Shown here piece after piece: positions 1-12,310 of a stretch of 64,000 nucleotides of DNA. This stretch comes from Petrosia ficiformis (Eukaryota; Porifera; Demospongiae; Haplosclerida; Petrosiidae), in contig OX345636.1 in assembly GCA_947044365.1 (NCBI GenBank), forward strand, positions 31,206,466 through 31,270,465. Direction: 5' to 3'. The notes under the pieces were generated by a model that searched no databases, was not told the origin of the DNA, and saw only the letters and a list, made by a program, of their open reading frames with translations. Position 1 is the first letter of the stretch; each line of letters starts with the position of its first letter. Position numbers and translations under genes: made by a program.

Positions 1-312
1 ATTGCAATTTGTATTGGTAACTGATATAATATATATATATATTCATTTTGTGGTGCCCACCCACGCTTTTAAGTAACTGATAAAATTGAATGATACTGTA
101 TAGTTTAACTTAAAAGTTGAGTTGTATAAACAATGTGGTTGTAGGTTTGTGTTAATATATGTGAGTTGGTGGTACACTGATGTAATAATATATAAATTGT
201 ATTAGCTATGAATCTCATTATTATAGTTGCAGTACAGGGATCTGAATAGGTTTCGGCTGGATAGAGAAAAAAAGATCTGTAGTCAAAGAGAAAGTAATCT
301 ACTGAGCAGACT

Positions 313-575
313 TGTTGTATCACTGACTTAGAAATCACTTAATTTGAGTTGTATCATTGGAATTAGAAAATCAATTAATTAAAGTTGTATCATTGACTTA
401 GTAATAAAATGTTAAGAAGTTTGGTAATCATGGAAATAAAATTTCAGTACTAAATGTTTGGTAATCATGGAAATATAATAACGATTTGAAATAGCTAAAT
501 GTTTGATAACCATGGAATAAAATTTCAATAATAACTAGCATTATAAATGTTTGATAACCATGGATATATAATCAC
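313..575. repeat. Short irregular direct repeats
   Basis: Two short motifs recur here. GTTGTATCAYTGACTTAG-like copies lie at about 313-400. Four copies of TTGGTAATCATGGAAAT or its variant TTGATAACCATGGA lie at about 418-575, with spacing of roughly 40-47 bp. No reading frame of interest is present. Bases 1-312 hold nothing I recognise. Confidence 0.6.
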
Positions 576-751
576 TAACAATAGCAAGAAACTACATACA
601 ACTGAAAGTATAGTATTATCACCATTTGAACTACAGATGTCTTGAGTAAATCCTGCATGGTTCCATGACCTACATACAAGATAAAAAATGTGTAAGATAA
701 TATTAATGTTTATAGCATAACTAGTGAAATCTTTTGTGTATTCTGTAGCTT

Positions 752-1048
752 TTAAAAAAGCTGTTTGAACAGATAAACAGAAACAGAGTGACTTAGCTTT
801 GAAAAACTCATTTGCTCCTCGACTATCTGTTTGATTTCTTCTGTAACTTTTGATGGGCGTCCAGATCCTGGTCTCCTCGTAATACATCCAGTATTTTTGA
901 AGCATTCCAACAACTTGTATATCCCTATATTGGTAGATGTCAATCCTTCCTTTGCAAGAATTTTTTGTATTGTTGGTGGCCTAAACCCCTTCCAATTAAG
1001 GTACAGTATTCTCTGTTTCTTGTAGAACGAGTAAACCATAGTAAACAA
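752..1048 (-). pseudogene. Tc1/mariner transposase N-terminal fragment (paired-type helix-turn-helix)
   Basis: The 98-residue frame begins with a helix-turn-helix of the kind Tc1-like transposases use to bind their terminal repeats. Visible hallmarks are KGFRPPTIQKILAKEGL (about residues 20-36) and the inter-domain stretch TRRPGSGRPSKVTEEI (about 57-72), containing the GRPSK hook motif. A complete Tc1 transposase is about 340 residues with a DDE/D catalytic domain. Here the similarity stops around residue 78 and no catalytic domain follows, so this is a truncated relic. A candidate Tc1-type terminus lies about 200 bp upstream at 1217-1244. I recognise the family from the motif order; the exact lineage is not resolved. 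Confidence 0.75.
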
Positions 1049-1216
1049 AAGCTAAAAGAACACCTAACAAACGAATGAAGCTGTCTCACATGACCAAAAC
1101 AATTGTAACTACGGACGCACGTAGCAACGGCGTAGTAACGAGGTAGCAAACAATGGTGCCTTACGGTAACACAACGATTGACTGCGTATCATAGAACGAT
1201 CTGTTTTGTACAACAG

Positions 1217-1246
1217 AACGTTAACTTTTTATTGAGACGTACTGTA
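1217..1246 (-). repeat. Candidate Tc1 terminal inverted repeat with TA target site
   Basis: Read on the minus strand from 1244, the sequence begins CAGTACGTCTCAATAAAAAG and is preceded by TA (1245-1246). A CAGT start next to a TA dinucleotide is the usual Tc1/pogo-type terminus, and it faces the transposase fragment at 752-1048. I did not find the opposite terminus. Confidence 0.5.
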
Positions 1247-2747
1247 TATATATACATGTTAGTGTGCTTAGTCATTACAATTAATTTGTGGTTGCAAGTG
1301 ATATCTTAACAAAACAAAATATTACAGAACTGACTACGAAAACAAAGTGACATCATATAGCCACTTTACAATATGCTCCTTTGCTTATATTTGTGTAGAT
1401 ATTCTCATTCCAGTTCTCGAAGACCACATGATTGATAGAGGGGGAGCAAGATGAAGTTGATGAAAGGAAAGTGGAGAAGGAAACACAAAGTAGTTTTAAC
1501 ATGAACAGGAAATGTTAATATCCATTGTTTGTTGGACTACTATTAAACTATAGTTGTTAATTATAAGCTTTTCGTAATTCAACGGACAGACTTGCAAGAT
1601 TACAAAATACTCAATACACTTATATATACAAAGAATGCATTGCTATTAATATTCTTGAAAATAGTGGCTTCAAATTATTGGCTGATTTTCCTTCATTTTC
1701 AACATCTTCAGTTGAATTGTGTGCTCGCTCAAATATTACATTCTTCCATACTCTGAAGAAGACATCAAATTTTGATATAACAATGTTGAAAATTTCTTTC
1801 ATCCACGTTATCCTATGCTGCATTCAGCTTCCTCTCCAGGGCAGTAGAGCAGAGTATTGACTTGTGAAGATACATAAAGGGCTCTCAAGCCTGGAATTGA
1901 ATATGAGCAATGACTTGCCCACCATTATTTGCAACAATGTAGGTGTTAACAGTTTATTATTGAATGGACAGACTTGCAAAAATAAAAAGTACACAGTAAC
2001 ATATGTACAAAACAGACTATATATAACAGACATTGACTGTATTACAAAATCATGGCTAACAGGCAATGTGACTACATAAATAGCAATAATAATTTATTGT
2101 GTCGCTTATAGGTAACATAGATATAATTGTCAACTATGCAACACATACAACTAATACATTCAAAACAACATAATTAGTGTAAATATGTCCAGTTGTCAAA
2201 AACAACAGTAATTTAGTCTCTATACATGTGTTTGCATCTATTGTTCAGTTAATGTTTCTACAATGTGTACATATTGATCTATTCATGCAGAGACTGACTT
2301 TTTAATACATAAGATCATTCATTTGCTTTGATTTTAAAATGTCTAAGTGAAGTTACTACAATTTAGCGACAAGGAAGGCAACACATTTTGGAAATACTAT
2401 TATATCAGATGAGCTGTAAACAATGGTGTGTTGGAGTGGCAACAATGTGTTGTGTTTAGAGTGTTGTAACTGAGTTAATGTTGTTGTTAGAGTATAATAG
2501 TGTTACCATGACACACCAAGAAAATATATCACATATATCTTATGCGAAGATAAAGCATTAATGTTGTGGTAACACCACTTGTTAACTATAACACAGTCAC
2601 GTCAAGTGGTAAATCATGGTGACATGTGTTTGTTTTGCACACAAGAAATTATTATAATGACATATAAAACTATGTTATATATAATTTACACAAAATAGGG
2701 CTATAGTATAGTCAAAAATAAATAATATTTCTAAACAATAATATTCC
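1247..2747. other. No gene recognised
   Basis: AT-rich sequence with short unsupported frames on both strands. A motif GGACAGACTTGCAA occurs at about 1585 and again at about 1968. I see no domain, RNA gene or element boundary. Confidence 0.5.
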
Positions 2748-5084
2748 TCATAACAATATATTAAAAATTGTTTGAGGAATTTGGAGATGAGTACAAGCCA
2801 TGAGGATGAAGTCAACTAGTTTAGAATGGCTGACCAGCCATGGGTCACAGTTATGTTTGAAAGGTATGACATATGAATGTAAATGATAAGAATATTCTTT
2901 GTGAATTTTAACTTCAAACAATAAGACTGTTTGTACACAGTATACTAAACATTTCTGCAAACACAGTACATCCTCAATTCCAATTACTACAACATATGGA
3001 GATTTGAATAACAGACCATCAACTTTAATCCTGTTTGTTCTATATAATTATTTCAGTTAGTTTGACATTGGTTGGCACTTGTAAATTGTACAAAAATTAT
3101 TATTATGAAGGTACTAATTTTATTGCCTAAAATGAATAATTACTTAGTGAATACCTATGTATTTCATCTGGAAGTACGTTGTACTTCATCATCATACCAA
3201 AATGGTGTGTTGGGAGTTGCTATTGTATGACCAAAATGCAAAAAAATAATATTGAAATTGATTGAAAGTTGAGTAATTATCACCTGGGTCAACCTCCCAA
3301 GATGTCTCTTGACCATAATTGAGTGACAAATAACACTGATGAAGTTGATGCCTAAGTGCTAGAGAATAACAGATATTTGTGAAGTTTCCAAGAATGTTAG
3401 ATAAGTGTTTGAAGTATTTATGTTTTGCTTCAAATCTAGCAGTCCAGTGTTGAACTAATGGTCCATACCTACAATAATGTATAATGTATAATAATAAAAG
3501 TTAATTAACATTATCTTATTGCATACTTTAATATTAGTCATGGCAGGTGAACCATACTGTGCATTTTTGGAGTAACAGATATACAAGGGTTAGTGTGATT
3601 TAAATGACACATGGAGGTCTGAATTCAAAGCCTCTAAATATCCACATATATATTGTGGAATTCATTTAGAAAACAAAATGTCCATGATTTCCAGTAAGCA
3701 GAGATAGTTTGACCAATGTTTATCATCATTAGAAATAAAATTGTTATAATTACAACATGCATAATTATACTAAAGTACACACCTATTTAATTATGTATCC
3801 ACACTCACTATCTGACCATTTTGTTAGGAAATCACTGAAATTTGGAGTGCTCTTCTTGAATACCAAATTTCAGTGTGTTCGTGTACAAAACATTTGGATA
3901 GCAAGCAATTTTAAACAATGGATACATTATTAAGCACATACATGTGAACTCAACATGAACATATACATAGACATGAAAATTAATTGACTTATATTCTGTA
4001 CTATTAAATTTTGCTTATTAACAGACAAGAAAAAAGTAACTAACCATGCTGTCGTAGTTTTGATTCTGGTGAATGTAATGCAATCCTAGACAATGAAGAT
4101 GGTTTGTCAGCATCAGTAAAACCAGTACAAAATTCTCATCCAAAGTTTCAAGTGAAAATAATTTCTTTTCATTCACAAAATACTGTAGTTAAGAAATCAG
4201 ATAACAGTAAGAATATATTACGAACTCACATTTAACATTAGTTTAGTTTCCAAAGGTAAGACACCTTCCAGTAGATCGTGCATTATATCTGGGATAAGTC
4301 CAGAGCTGACATCAAAGTATTGAAGTTCACTCAATAACGACTTCCTGTTAATTCCAAACACCAATGAGAAATGAGATGACAGCTCAGGAATAGATTTCAG
4401 CAAATGACGGTGATGGCTATAACTGTCAAGAGTTCTTAATTCAAAGTATCGCTCGTTAAACTACAGGAAACAACCAGACAATGAAAATATAGTAGTATTT
4501 AAATTTGATATAATTTTTCAGCTTACATTTTTTTGAATGTCTTCATCTGTTCCAAGACATATAGCTACAACATTTTCGAAAAAGCCATTGAACTTTCTTT
4601 GAAACCTCCTATAGCTTGACTAGCAGGATTACCTGCTGACAAAACTGATACTGTCCCCCTAAATTTACATACATGGTCATCAATCATGAATTCCACTCCC
4701 TCTTCCTGAGTTGTCAATAATAAATAACTGTTCTTGTATTATTATAATCACGATAAACTTACTGATTCCAATAACTTTGTCATTTATAAATGGTTGTAGC
4801 ATTTTGTCAATTCCATGTTTTGCAATAAAAGAGCACTTCACCAGAGCTAAAAGCAGCAACTTTGAGTGGTATTTTGTTTCCAAGAATGCTCCTGTACAGT
4901 TATGTTAGTAATATGATTGAACATTAAGTTTAAGAAATCAAGTATCACCTAATTTATGTTTCTTCCTACGCGAACCAAGAGTGTTGCAAACCTCTAGCTC
5001 GTCATAGTATAAAACTATCTGTAAGGCTGTGTGGTCTGATGAATATAGTAGATGTTCATTGAAAACAGTAATACATAATATAAC
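2748..5084 (-). pseudogene. Decayed multi-exon gene of a transposon-like protein family of unknown function
   Basis: At least seven exons can be followed on the minus strand from conserved peptide blocks and splice sites. They are 5084-4949 (SDHTALQIVLYYDELEV), 4891-4763 (KHGIDKMLQPFINDKV), 4705-4527 (FRGTVSVLSAGNPASQ, then GGFKES), 4460-4230 (SGLIPDIMHDLLEGVLPLE), 4182-4045, 3468-3284 (LVQHWTARFEAKHKYFKHL) and 2954-2748 (HLHSYVIPF). Junctions carry GT donors (GTGATA, GTAAGT, GTAAGC, GTGAGT, GTTAGT, GTGATA) and AG acceptors. From memory, the order of GGFKES and PDIMHDLLEGV-type blocks matches a large, uncharacterised family in sponges, cnidarians and fish that is often treated as transposase-derived. 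It is broken: frame changes occur near 4590-4560 and 4110, and the 4763/4705 junction does not keep phase. The 5' part is cut off by the element at 5085-7125. Function is unknown. Confidence 0.75.
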
Positions 5085-5815
5085 TAGGAGCTTATGAGTG
5101 CTGCGAAGCGGCGTGAAGGAGCGTCAAACTGCAGATAAGTGTTCCGAAGTGGGTGGGCAATTATTAGAATCCAGTCAAGAAAACAATGTCAGAACAGTCA
5201 AGCCACAGTCCTAAGCAGAAGCATTGTTTAGTAGAGATGAAATGAAAAGAACCGATGCACAGATTTCTGGATGGAACATTTCACAATTCATTTCATAAAC
5301 ACTAAAAGATATCTATATCAACCTCCTGACTTATCCTGTGTCTTCTCATTCTATGTCTAACTCTATATCAGATGTTAGCTGGGCTCGATCAGTTAGTCTT
5401 ACCCATGTTTATCTTGCTGAAATACTACTCATTTTACTTCATTATTAAATTCAAACTTGTTATACAGTCAAGCAATTGTGGATGTATAGACACTTCAAAC
5501 TAACTGGAAGGCCGAAATGCAAGTTCTACAAGCCAAGAAAATCGAGAAGAAAGCTTGAATATAAGGCGGTTTCAAATCCTGCTTAAGGTAACAAACTAAT
5601 CATCATGTGCTTATTTCATTAGAGATATTGCTTTTCTTGTTGTCTATTAATAGTCCTTTTGTACACCCTGTAGAATCAACACACTGATAGCACTTGGACA
5701 CTTTTGTTACAGAGTTTGGTAGCACCTATCCTTTGGTGACTATAATAGTATCGTTTCTGTCTGGAAAGAAGTGGGGTATTATACAGACTCATCTTGTCAG
5801 ACGCACACGATAGAT

Positions 5816-6121
5816 TTTTACAAGAATAATAAAAAACGTTTTCAATAAAAAGGAAAGAAGATGTAGGGATGTCAAAACCCAAAAAGCATGCAAACAAGGT
5901 TGAGAAGCTAACATAGAACCCAAAATCACTTCCATATAACCCTACATAAGTACTTACACTCCTATAAAACAAAATACAAAGAGCTGTACTTATGTAGGGT
6001 TATGTGGAAGTGATTTTGGGTCCTATGTTAGCTTCCCAACATTGTTTGCATGCTTTTTGGGTTTTGACATCCCTACATCTTCTTTCCTTTTTATTGAAAA
6101 CATTTTTTATTATTCTTGTTT
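5816..6121. repeat. Long palindrome, arms about 135 bp
   Basis: Bases about 5816-5953 recur in inverted orientation at about 5989-6121 with only a few mismatches, separated by a loop of about 35 bp. Both arms contain GATGTAGGGATGTCAAAACC or its complement and an AAAAGCATGCAAACAA-type block. Transcription through it would give a nearly perfect long hairpin. The arms carry no coding signal. Confidence 0.85.
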
Positions 6122-6499
6122 CCATTGCTTTTTTTTTCTGAATGGTGTTTTTGTAGATTGATATATATCATTATGAAATCATACAATCATAAATGCATTA
6201 ATTTGTTCATCAATAAATGTCAGTCTTTTGTATTTATGTATTGATTATCATTCTCTTTCATTTACAGATGATGTATATTCTCTATTTCACTTACAGCACT
6301 GTCTGCCCATCCTACAAGAAGTAGTGTCAGTCACTGTGTCTACCGTTCAGTATTCCAATGCTTATAATATTATTATACAATGGCTTTATTATATAATTAT
6401 TATGTTCATTATTATAAAAATGTATTTCCTCACAAATATTATCACTATGCTTATGCAACAAGCACTTCCACCTTTTCAGCTACGATGTTCCTAGTACAC

Positions 6500-6935
6500 G
6501 AATGCGCATGCGTAATTAAATTCCTCTTAGGAAAATGGCGTCCAATTCTATATCAAATCTTTGTAGTCGTTGAAACTGTCTTCTTTCATAGTATCTGTGA
6601 ATATCATCTCGATACTTATAAACCAGAATTTTACTATAAATGCGACTGGAATGGTGCTAGAATCATTGTCATATTTCAACAAACAAAAAATGATTTGTCT
6701 GAAAAAAAAAATAATAATGATGAAGATTTTGCCAGTTTTGCCACGCGCCGGTTCTCTACAATAACGACAATCTTTGGCCATCTAGAAGATGTTGGTAGTC
6801 ATAAAAACACTAGATATGATCAGGTATGTGTGTATTAAAACCTATCTGTATATATTACCAGAGATTTCAAATGTATGGGCGACCATTTTTCTCCGTGTCA
6901 TCCCTACATAGAGAGTACTGCTCTACTCTCTGATA
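6500..6935 (+). repeat. Dispersed exon-like module (copy 1 of 3)
   Basis: This block matches 20770-21180 in inverted orientation, and its first part matches the inverse of 51384-51480. In the + direction it starts with a GCGCATGC motif (6503-6512) and an ATGGCGTCC at 6535. It then includes the peptide DEDFASFATRRFSTITTIF (about 6720-6775) and HPYIESTALLSD (about 6895-6930). The two full copies keep FASFATRR and HPYIEST in register although the DNA between has changed, which suggests an ancestral coding exon. In the piggyBac-containing copy the same peptide runs directly into transposase coding. The identity of the 5' part is unknown. Confidence 0.55.
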
Positions 6936-7132
6936 GTAATTTTAATAATAAATAAATAAAATTAATATATAATTTATTAAACACTTATCGCGCCTACTTA
7001 AATCACTTACACAGTTTACAGAGGTTTTCCATATAAGGCAGTTTGCAAAGGTGTGATTCGACAACAGATGGGTTTGCAAAACATATTGGAGTTTCACGCT
7101 CCTTCGCACCGCTCATAAGCTCCTGATATAAC

Positions 7133-7699
7133 ATGTCACTAATTAAATATTCATTATCGCTATGCTGTAACCTTAGAGTATGAAATGTTGGTATTCTGCT
7201 CCATTTAAAATGAAGTCAACAAAAAAAACTAACTACCACAGTAGCTGTGTTACTCAGTAGTATGTTTAAAGTATCTACTGAGAAGTCTTCATAATTTCAC
7301 TGAATGAACCTCATTGAACTGACATTGTTGAGTTGTACATGTAATTTAACAATAATGACTAGTTTGTAGTTTCTTAATTTGCTTAAGTATATTTGTAAAA
7401 AAAAACTTGATATCGAAGTAGCACACCTGGTAATGTAAAGATGACTTACTACTTGGTTGAATGTAACACATTAAATGTTTTAGTAGCAAATCTGGTGGTG
7501 TAAGGATGACTCGGTACATGGCTTAATACAGCATTTCAATGTTGCAGTCACACACATAGCATATATGTATGACCATTATAATGGTTCAGCATAACACATT
7601 TCAGTATGTTAAAATAGTTGACACACCTATGGTGTGTAAGAATGGCATAGACACATAGCACAGCAAAATTGTGTTCTCACAACACACTATATTTTACTG
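7133..7699. other. No gene recognised
   Basis: AT-rich spacer between the inverted-repeat element and the 30-bp minisatellite. It may contain the 5' continuation of the interrupted pseudogene on the minus strand, but I could not identify an exon. Confidence 0.4.
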
Positions 7700-10600
7700 T
7701 GAGGAGAGAGAGCAAGCTATTATAATGGATGAGGATAGTGAACAAGCTGTAATAATTTATTGCTACTATAATGGATGAGGAGAGAGTAGAATTTACTATA
7801 ATAGATGTGAAGAGAGAACAAGCTATTGTAATGGATGTGGAAAGAGAACAAGCTATATAATACTGGATGAGGAGAGAAAGAAGCTATTAGTATGAGGAGA
7901 GTGTGCCAGCTATTATAAATAAAGAATGAGGAGAGAGAACAAGCATTTATATATAATAGATGAGGAGATAGAAAAAGCTATTATAATAGATGAGAAGAAA
8001 GAGCAAGCTATTGCAATGGATGAGGAGAGAGAACAAGCTGTTACAATAGATGAGGATAGAGAGCAAGCTAGTATACATAATGGAGGATGAGAGAGAAAAC
8101 GCTATTATAATGGATAAGAAGAAAGAACAAGCAATTATAATGGATGAGGATAAAGAACAAGCTAATATAATAATAAAAATTAATTGTTGAGCAGAGAGAA
8201 CAAGCTATGAGAAGAGAGAACAAGCTATTACAATGCATGAGGAGAGAGAACAAGCTATCACATTAGATGAGGAGAGAGAACAAGCCATTATAATTGATGT
8301 GGAGAGAGAACAAGCATATTAAGCGATTATAATGGATGAGAAGAGAGAACAAGCTATTATAATGGATGAGGAGAGAAAGCAAGCTATTATAACGGATGAG
8401 GAGAGAGAACAAGCTAGTATAATGGATGTGGAGAGAGAAGAAGCTATTAGTATGAGGAGAGAGTGCCAGCTATTATAAATAAAGGATGAGGAGAGAGAAC
8501 AAGCTATATTATGATTGATGAGAAGAGAGAAAAAGCTAATATAATAATAAAAATTAATTTTCGAGGAGAGAGAACAGGCTATCATAATGGATGAGGAGAA
8601 AAAGTAAGCTATTATAATGGATGAGGAGAGAGCACAATCTGATAATAGATGAGGAGAGAGATCAAGCATAAAATATATAATGGATAAGGTGAGAGAACAA
8701 GCTATTTTAATTGATGAGGAGAGAGAACAATCTGCTATAATGGATGAGGAGAGAGATCAAGCGTAAAATATATAGTGGATAAGGAGAGACAACAAGCTAT
8801 TATATTGTATGAGGAGAGACAACAAGCTATTATATATATTGTATGAGGAGAGAGAACAAGCTATTATAATAGAAGAGAAGAGAGAACAAGCTATTATAAT
8901 GGATGAGGAGAGAGAACAAGCTATTATAATAGAAGAGAAGAGAGAACAAGCTATTATAATGGATGAGGAGAGAGAACAATTTACTATAATAGATGAGAAG
9001 AGAGAATAAGCTATTATAATGGATGAGGAGAGAGATCAAGCTATTACAGTGGACGAGGACAGAGAAAAAGCTATTATGGATGAGAAGGGAGAACAAGCTA
9101 TTGTAATTGATGAAGAGAGAGAACAATCTGCTTTAATGGATGAGAAGAGAGAACAAGCTATTATATTGGATTAGGAGAGAGAACAAGCTATTATATTAGA
9201 CGAGGAGAGAGAACAAGCTATTATATATATTGGATGAGGAGAGAGAACAAGCTATTGTAATGGATGAGGAGAGAGAACAAGCTATATATTACTGGATGAG
9301 GAGAGAGAACAAGCTATTAGTATGAGGAGAGAGTGCCAGCTATTATAAATAAAGCATGAGGAGAGAAAACAAGCATTTATATATAATAGATGAGGAGAGA
9401 GAAAACGCTATTATAATGGATAAGAAGAAAGAACAAGCAATTATAATGGATGAGGAGAGAGAACAAGCTGTTACAATGGATGAGGAGAGAGAACAAGCTA
9501 TTACATTAGATGAGGAGAAAGAACAAGCCATTATAATGGGTGTGGAGAGAGAACAAGCTATTATAATGATGAGGAGAGAGAACAAGCTATTATATTGGAC
9601 GAGGAGAGAGAACAAGTTATTATAATAGATGTGGAGAGAGAACAAGCTTATTAAGCGAATATAATGGATGTGGAGAGAGAACAAGCTGTTACAACGGATG
9701 AGGAGAGAGAGCAAGCTATTACAATGGATGAGGAGAGAGAACAAGCTATTATATTGGACGAGGAGAGAGAACAAGTTATTATAATAGATGTGGAGAGAGA
9801 ACAAGCTTATTAAGCGAATATAATGGATGTGGAGAGAGAACAAGCTGTTACAACGGATGAGGAGAGAGAGCAAGCTATTACAATGGATGAGGAGAGAGAA
9901 CAAGCTATTATATTGGACGAGGAGAGAGAACAAGTTATTATAATAGATGTGGAGAGAGAACAAGCTTATTAAGCGAATATAATGGATGTGGAGAGAGAAC
10001 AAGCTGTTACAACGGATGAGGAGAGAGAGCAAGCTATTACAATGGATGAGGAGAGAGAACAAGCTATTATAATGGATGAGAAGGGAGAACAAGCTATTGA
10101 AATTGAGGTGAGAGAACAATCTGCTATAATGGACGAGGAGAGCGAACAAGCTATTGCAATGGATGAGGAGAGAGAACAATCTATTATAATAGATGAGAAG
10201 AGCTATTATAATGGATGAGGAGAGCGAACAAGCTATTACAATGGATGAGGAGAGAGAACAAGCTGTTATAATGGATGAGGAGAGAGAACAAGCTATTATA
10301 TAAAAATTATAATGGATGAGAAGAGAGAACAAGCTATTGTAATGGATGAGGAGAAGGAGCAAGCTATTATAATATTAACAATTAATAGATGAGGAGAGAG
10401 AACAACTGTTATAATTGATGAGGAGAGAAGTCAAGCTATTGTAATGGATGAGGAGAAAGAGCAAGCTATTTTATATACTGGATGAGGAGAGAGAACACGC
10501 TATTATAATGGATGAGGAGAGAGAGCAAGCTATTATATATATTGGATCAGGAGTGAGAAGAAGCTATTATAATGGATGCAGTAGCGAGCAAAACTATCCT

Positions 10601-11714
10601 GCTATTACAACGGTTGGATGAGTGAGAACACGCAATTATAATGGATGAGGAGAGAGAACACGCTATTATAATGGATGAGGAGAGAGAACATGCACGCTAT
10701 TATAATCGATGGGGAGAAAGAGCAAGCAATTATAATGGATGAGGAGCTATTGTAATAATAAAAATTAATGGATGAGGAGAGAGAACAAGCTATTATAATG
10801 GATGAGAAGGGAGAACAAGCTATTGAAATTGAGGTGAGAGAACAATCTGCTATAATGGACGAGGAGAGCGAACAAGCTATTGCAATGGATGAGGAGAGAG
10901 AACAATCTATTATAATAGATGAGAAGAGCTATTATAATGGATGAGGAGAGCGAACAAGCTATTACAATGGATGAGGAGAGAGAACAAGCTGTTATAATGG
11001 ATGAGGAGAGAGAACACGCTATTATAATGGATGAGGAGAGAGAACATGCACGCTATTATAATCGATGGGGAGAAAGAGCAAGCAATTATAATGGATGAGG
11101 AGCTATTGTAATAATAAAAATTAATGGTTGAGGAGAGAGAAGAAGCTATTATAATGGATGGAGGAGGGAGAAAAAAACTATTAAGATAAAAAATAATGGA
11201 TGAGGAGAGAGAACAAGCTGTATTATAATGGATGAAGAGAGAATACAAGCTATCATAATGGAAGAGGGGAGAGAAGAAGCTATTATAGTAATAAAAATTA
11301 ATGGTTGAGGAGAGAGAAGAAGCTATTTTAATGGATGGAGGAGCGTGAAAAAGCTATTATTATAAAAAAAAATAATGGATGAAGAGCGAGAAGAGCTATT
11401 GCAACTGTTGCAGGAGTGAGAAAATGCTGTTATAATGGATGTGGAGAGAGAACAAGCTGCTATAATTGATAAAGAGAGAGAGCAAGCTATTATAATGGTG
11501 GAGGAGCGAGGAAAAGCTATTACGATAAAAAATAATGGATTAAGAGAGAGAACAAGCTATTACAACGGTTGGAGGAGTAAGAACACACTATTATAATGGA
11601 TGAGGAGAGAGAACAAGCTAATATAATGGATGAGAGAGAACAAGCTATTATAATAGATGAGGGAGAGAACACGCTTTTATAGTGGATGGTAGAGCGAGAA
11701 AAAGCTATTAGCAT
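7700..11714. repeat. Thirty-bp minisatellite array, about 4 kb
   Basis: Tandem units have the consensus GAGGAGAGAGAACAAGC followed by TATTATAATGGAT, 30 bp in all, over about 4 kb, with scattered truncated or padded units. Because 30 bp is exactly ten codons and most units lack stops in several frames, long artificial frames appear on both strands. The + strand gives a decapeptide DEEREQAIIM and the minus strand gives LIHYNSLFSL. Larger units are also repeated. A 159-bp block recurs three times, with GCTTATTAAGCGAATATAAT at 9646, 9805 and 9964. A block at about 10075-10310 recurs 726 bp downstream at about 10801-11030. I treat the frames as by-products of the period. Confidence 0.95.
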
Positions 11715-11748
11715 ATTATAATAGCTTGTTCTCTCTCCTCATCCATTA
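11715..11748 (-). repeat. Inverted minisatellite unit at the right edge of the array
   Basis: After more than 100 units in one orientation, the array ends with a single unit in reverse orientation (AGCTTGTTCTCTCTCCTCAT). Together with the units just before it, it can form a hairpin that closes the array. Confidence 0.85.
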
Positions 11749-11749
11749 G

Positions 11750-12030
11750 AATAGATAGAACAATATCCAGTTTCTGATTTATAACGTATTATTTCCTATC
11801 ATGTTTTGTTAGTTCTTCTTAGGTACTCACTAGTTAGGAACATATTCTTGTCTCATAAAATATAATGTATATATCGCACATTGATTTGAGACCGTTACTT
11901 TCTTATTTCAATTGTTTCATATTTCTCGTATGTTACTTTCTGTAGGTGAAAGTGAAGAAATGTTGTAAATTTCATTTGTTTTTCCCCAAATACATGCAGT
12001 CTGGTAACTATTCTTGTGTCGAGTATGCGT
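11750..12030. repeat. Dispersed repeat A, copy 1
   Basis: Bases 11770-12000 are similar to 13888-14075, sharing TTTATAACGTATTATTTCC and TAGGTACTCACTAGTTAGGA. The two copies flank the microsatellite cluster in the same orientation. No coding capacity was recognised. Confidence 0.7.
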
Positions 12031-12310
12031 AGTTAAGGTAGTTGCGTCATTCCCGGGGGCTCGGTCAATTAATGGGTGTTGCGCGTAAAAGAATGCGCGC
12101 ACCACAGTAGCTTACGTAGAAAATGGAAATAGTTGTAGCTATTCTGCCTGAAATATATTCCTAAGTTGTACAAGGTCTTTTAAGAGGTAAGGAGAGTAGA
12201 TAATCAAAATAATAACTATAATAGGCTGTTGTGTTTCAGGCATGATAAAGTCAGCTGAATGCTGGACACCACAAAGCAATCATAGTTATACTTTTCTCTA
12301 TATGCATCCT
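12030..12310. repeat. Dispersed repeat B, copy 1
   Basis: This block recurs at 40840-41160 and 58960-59185, and as a fragment at 23308-23412. Shared landmarks are TCAATTAATGGGTGTKGYGCG, TCTGCCTGAAATATAT, and GTGTTTCAGGCATGA followed by GCTGGACACCACAAAGCA. It is probably a short non-autonomous element. No terminal repeats were established. Confidence 0.75.

Larger units (their letters stand above)
5078..7132. mobile_element. Two-kilobase DNA transposon with terminal inverted repeats, hAT-like, non-autonomous
   Basis: The element runs from 5085 to 7125 and is flanked by a perfect 7-bp duplication ATATAAC (5078-5084 and 7126-7132). The ends are inverted copies. The left end starts TAGGAGCTTATGAGTGC and the right end, read inward, starts CAGGAGCTTATGAGCGG. 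Similarity continues for about 35 bp. A CAG-type end with a 7-8 bp duplication suggests hAT-type mobilisation. No transposase frame is visible, so it is probably non-autonomous. It disrupted the pseudogene at 2748-5084. Its left half is shared with the element interrupted by the LTR retrotransposon at 44595-49183. It contains a long palindrome (5816-6121) and an exon-like module (6500-6935). Confidence 0.75.

Noticed and set aside
5676..5972. Minus-strand 98-residue frame
   Set aside because: It lies largely within the palindrome arm and shows no family resemblance.
6380..6838. Plus-strand 152-residue frame as a complete host gene
   Set aside because: Only its middle and end belong to the conserved module. 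The first part is AT-rich unique sequence and the ATG is not supported by the second copy.
9343..10362. A 339-residue minus-strand reading frame with LIHYNSLFSL repeats, and the + strand EEREQAIIMD frames
   Set aside because: They arise from a 30-bp satellite whose period is a multiple of three. Several frames on both strands stay open together, and there is no start context, domain or unique sequence.
7700..11748. CRISPR array
   Set aside because: Units are contiguous tandem repeats with no unique spacers, in a eukaryotic context with spliceosomal introns and animal transposons.
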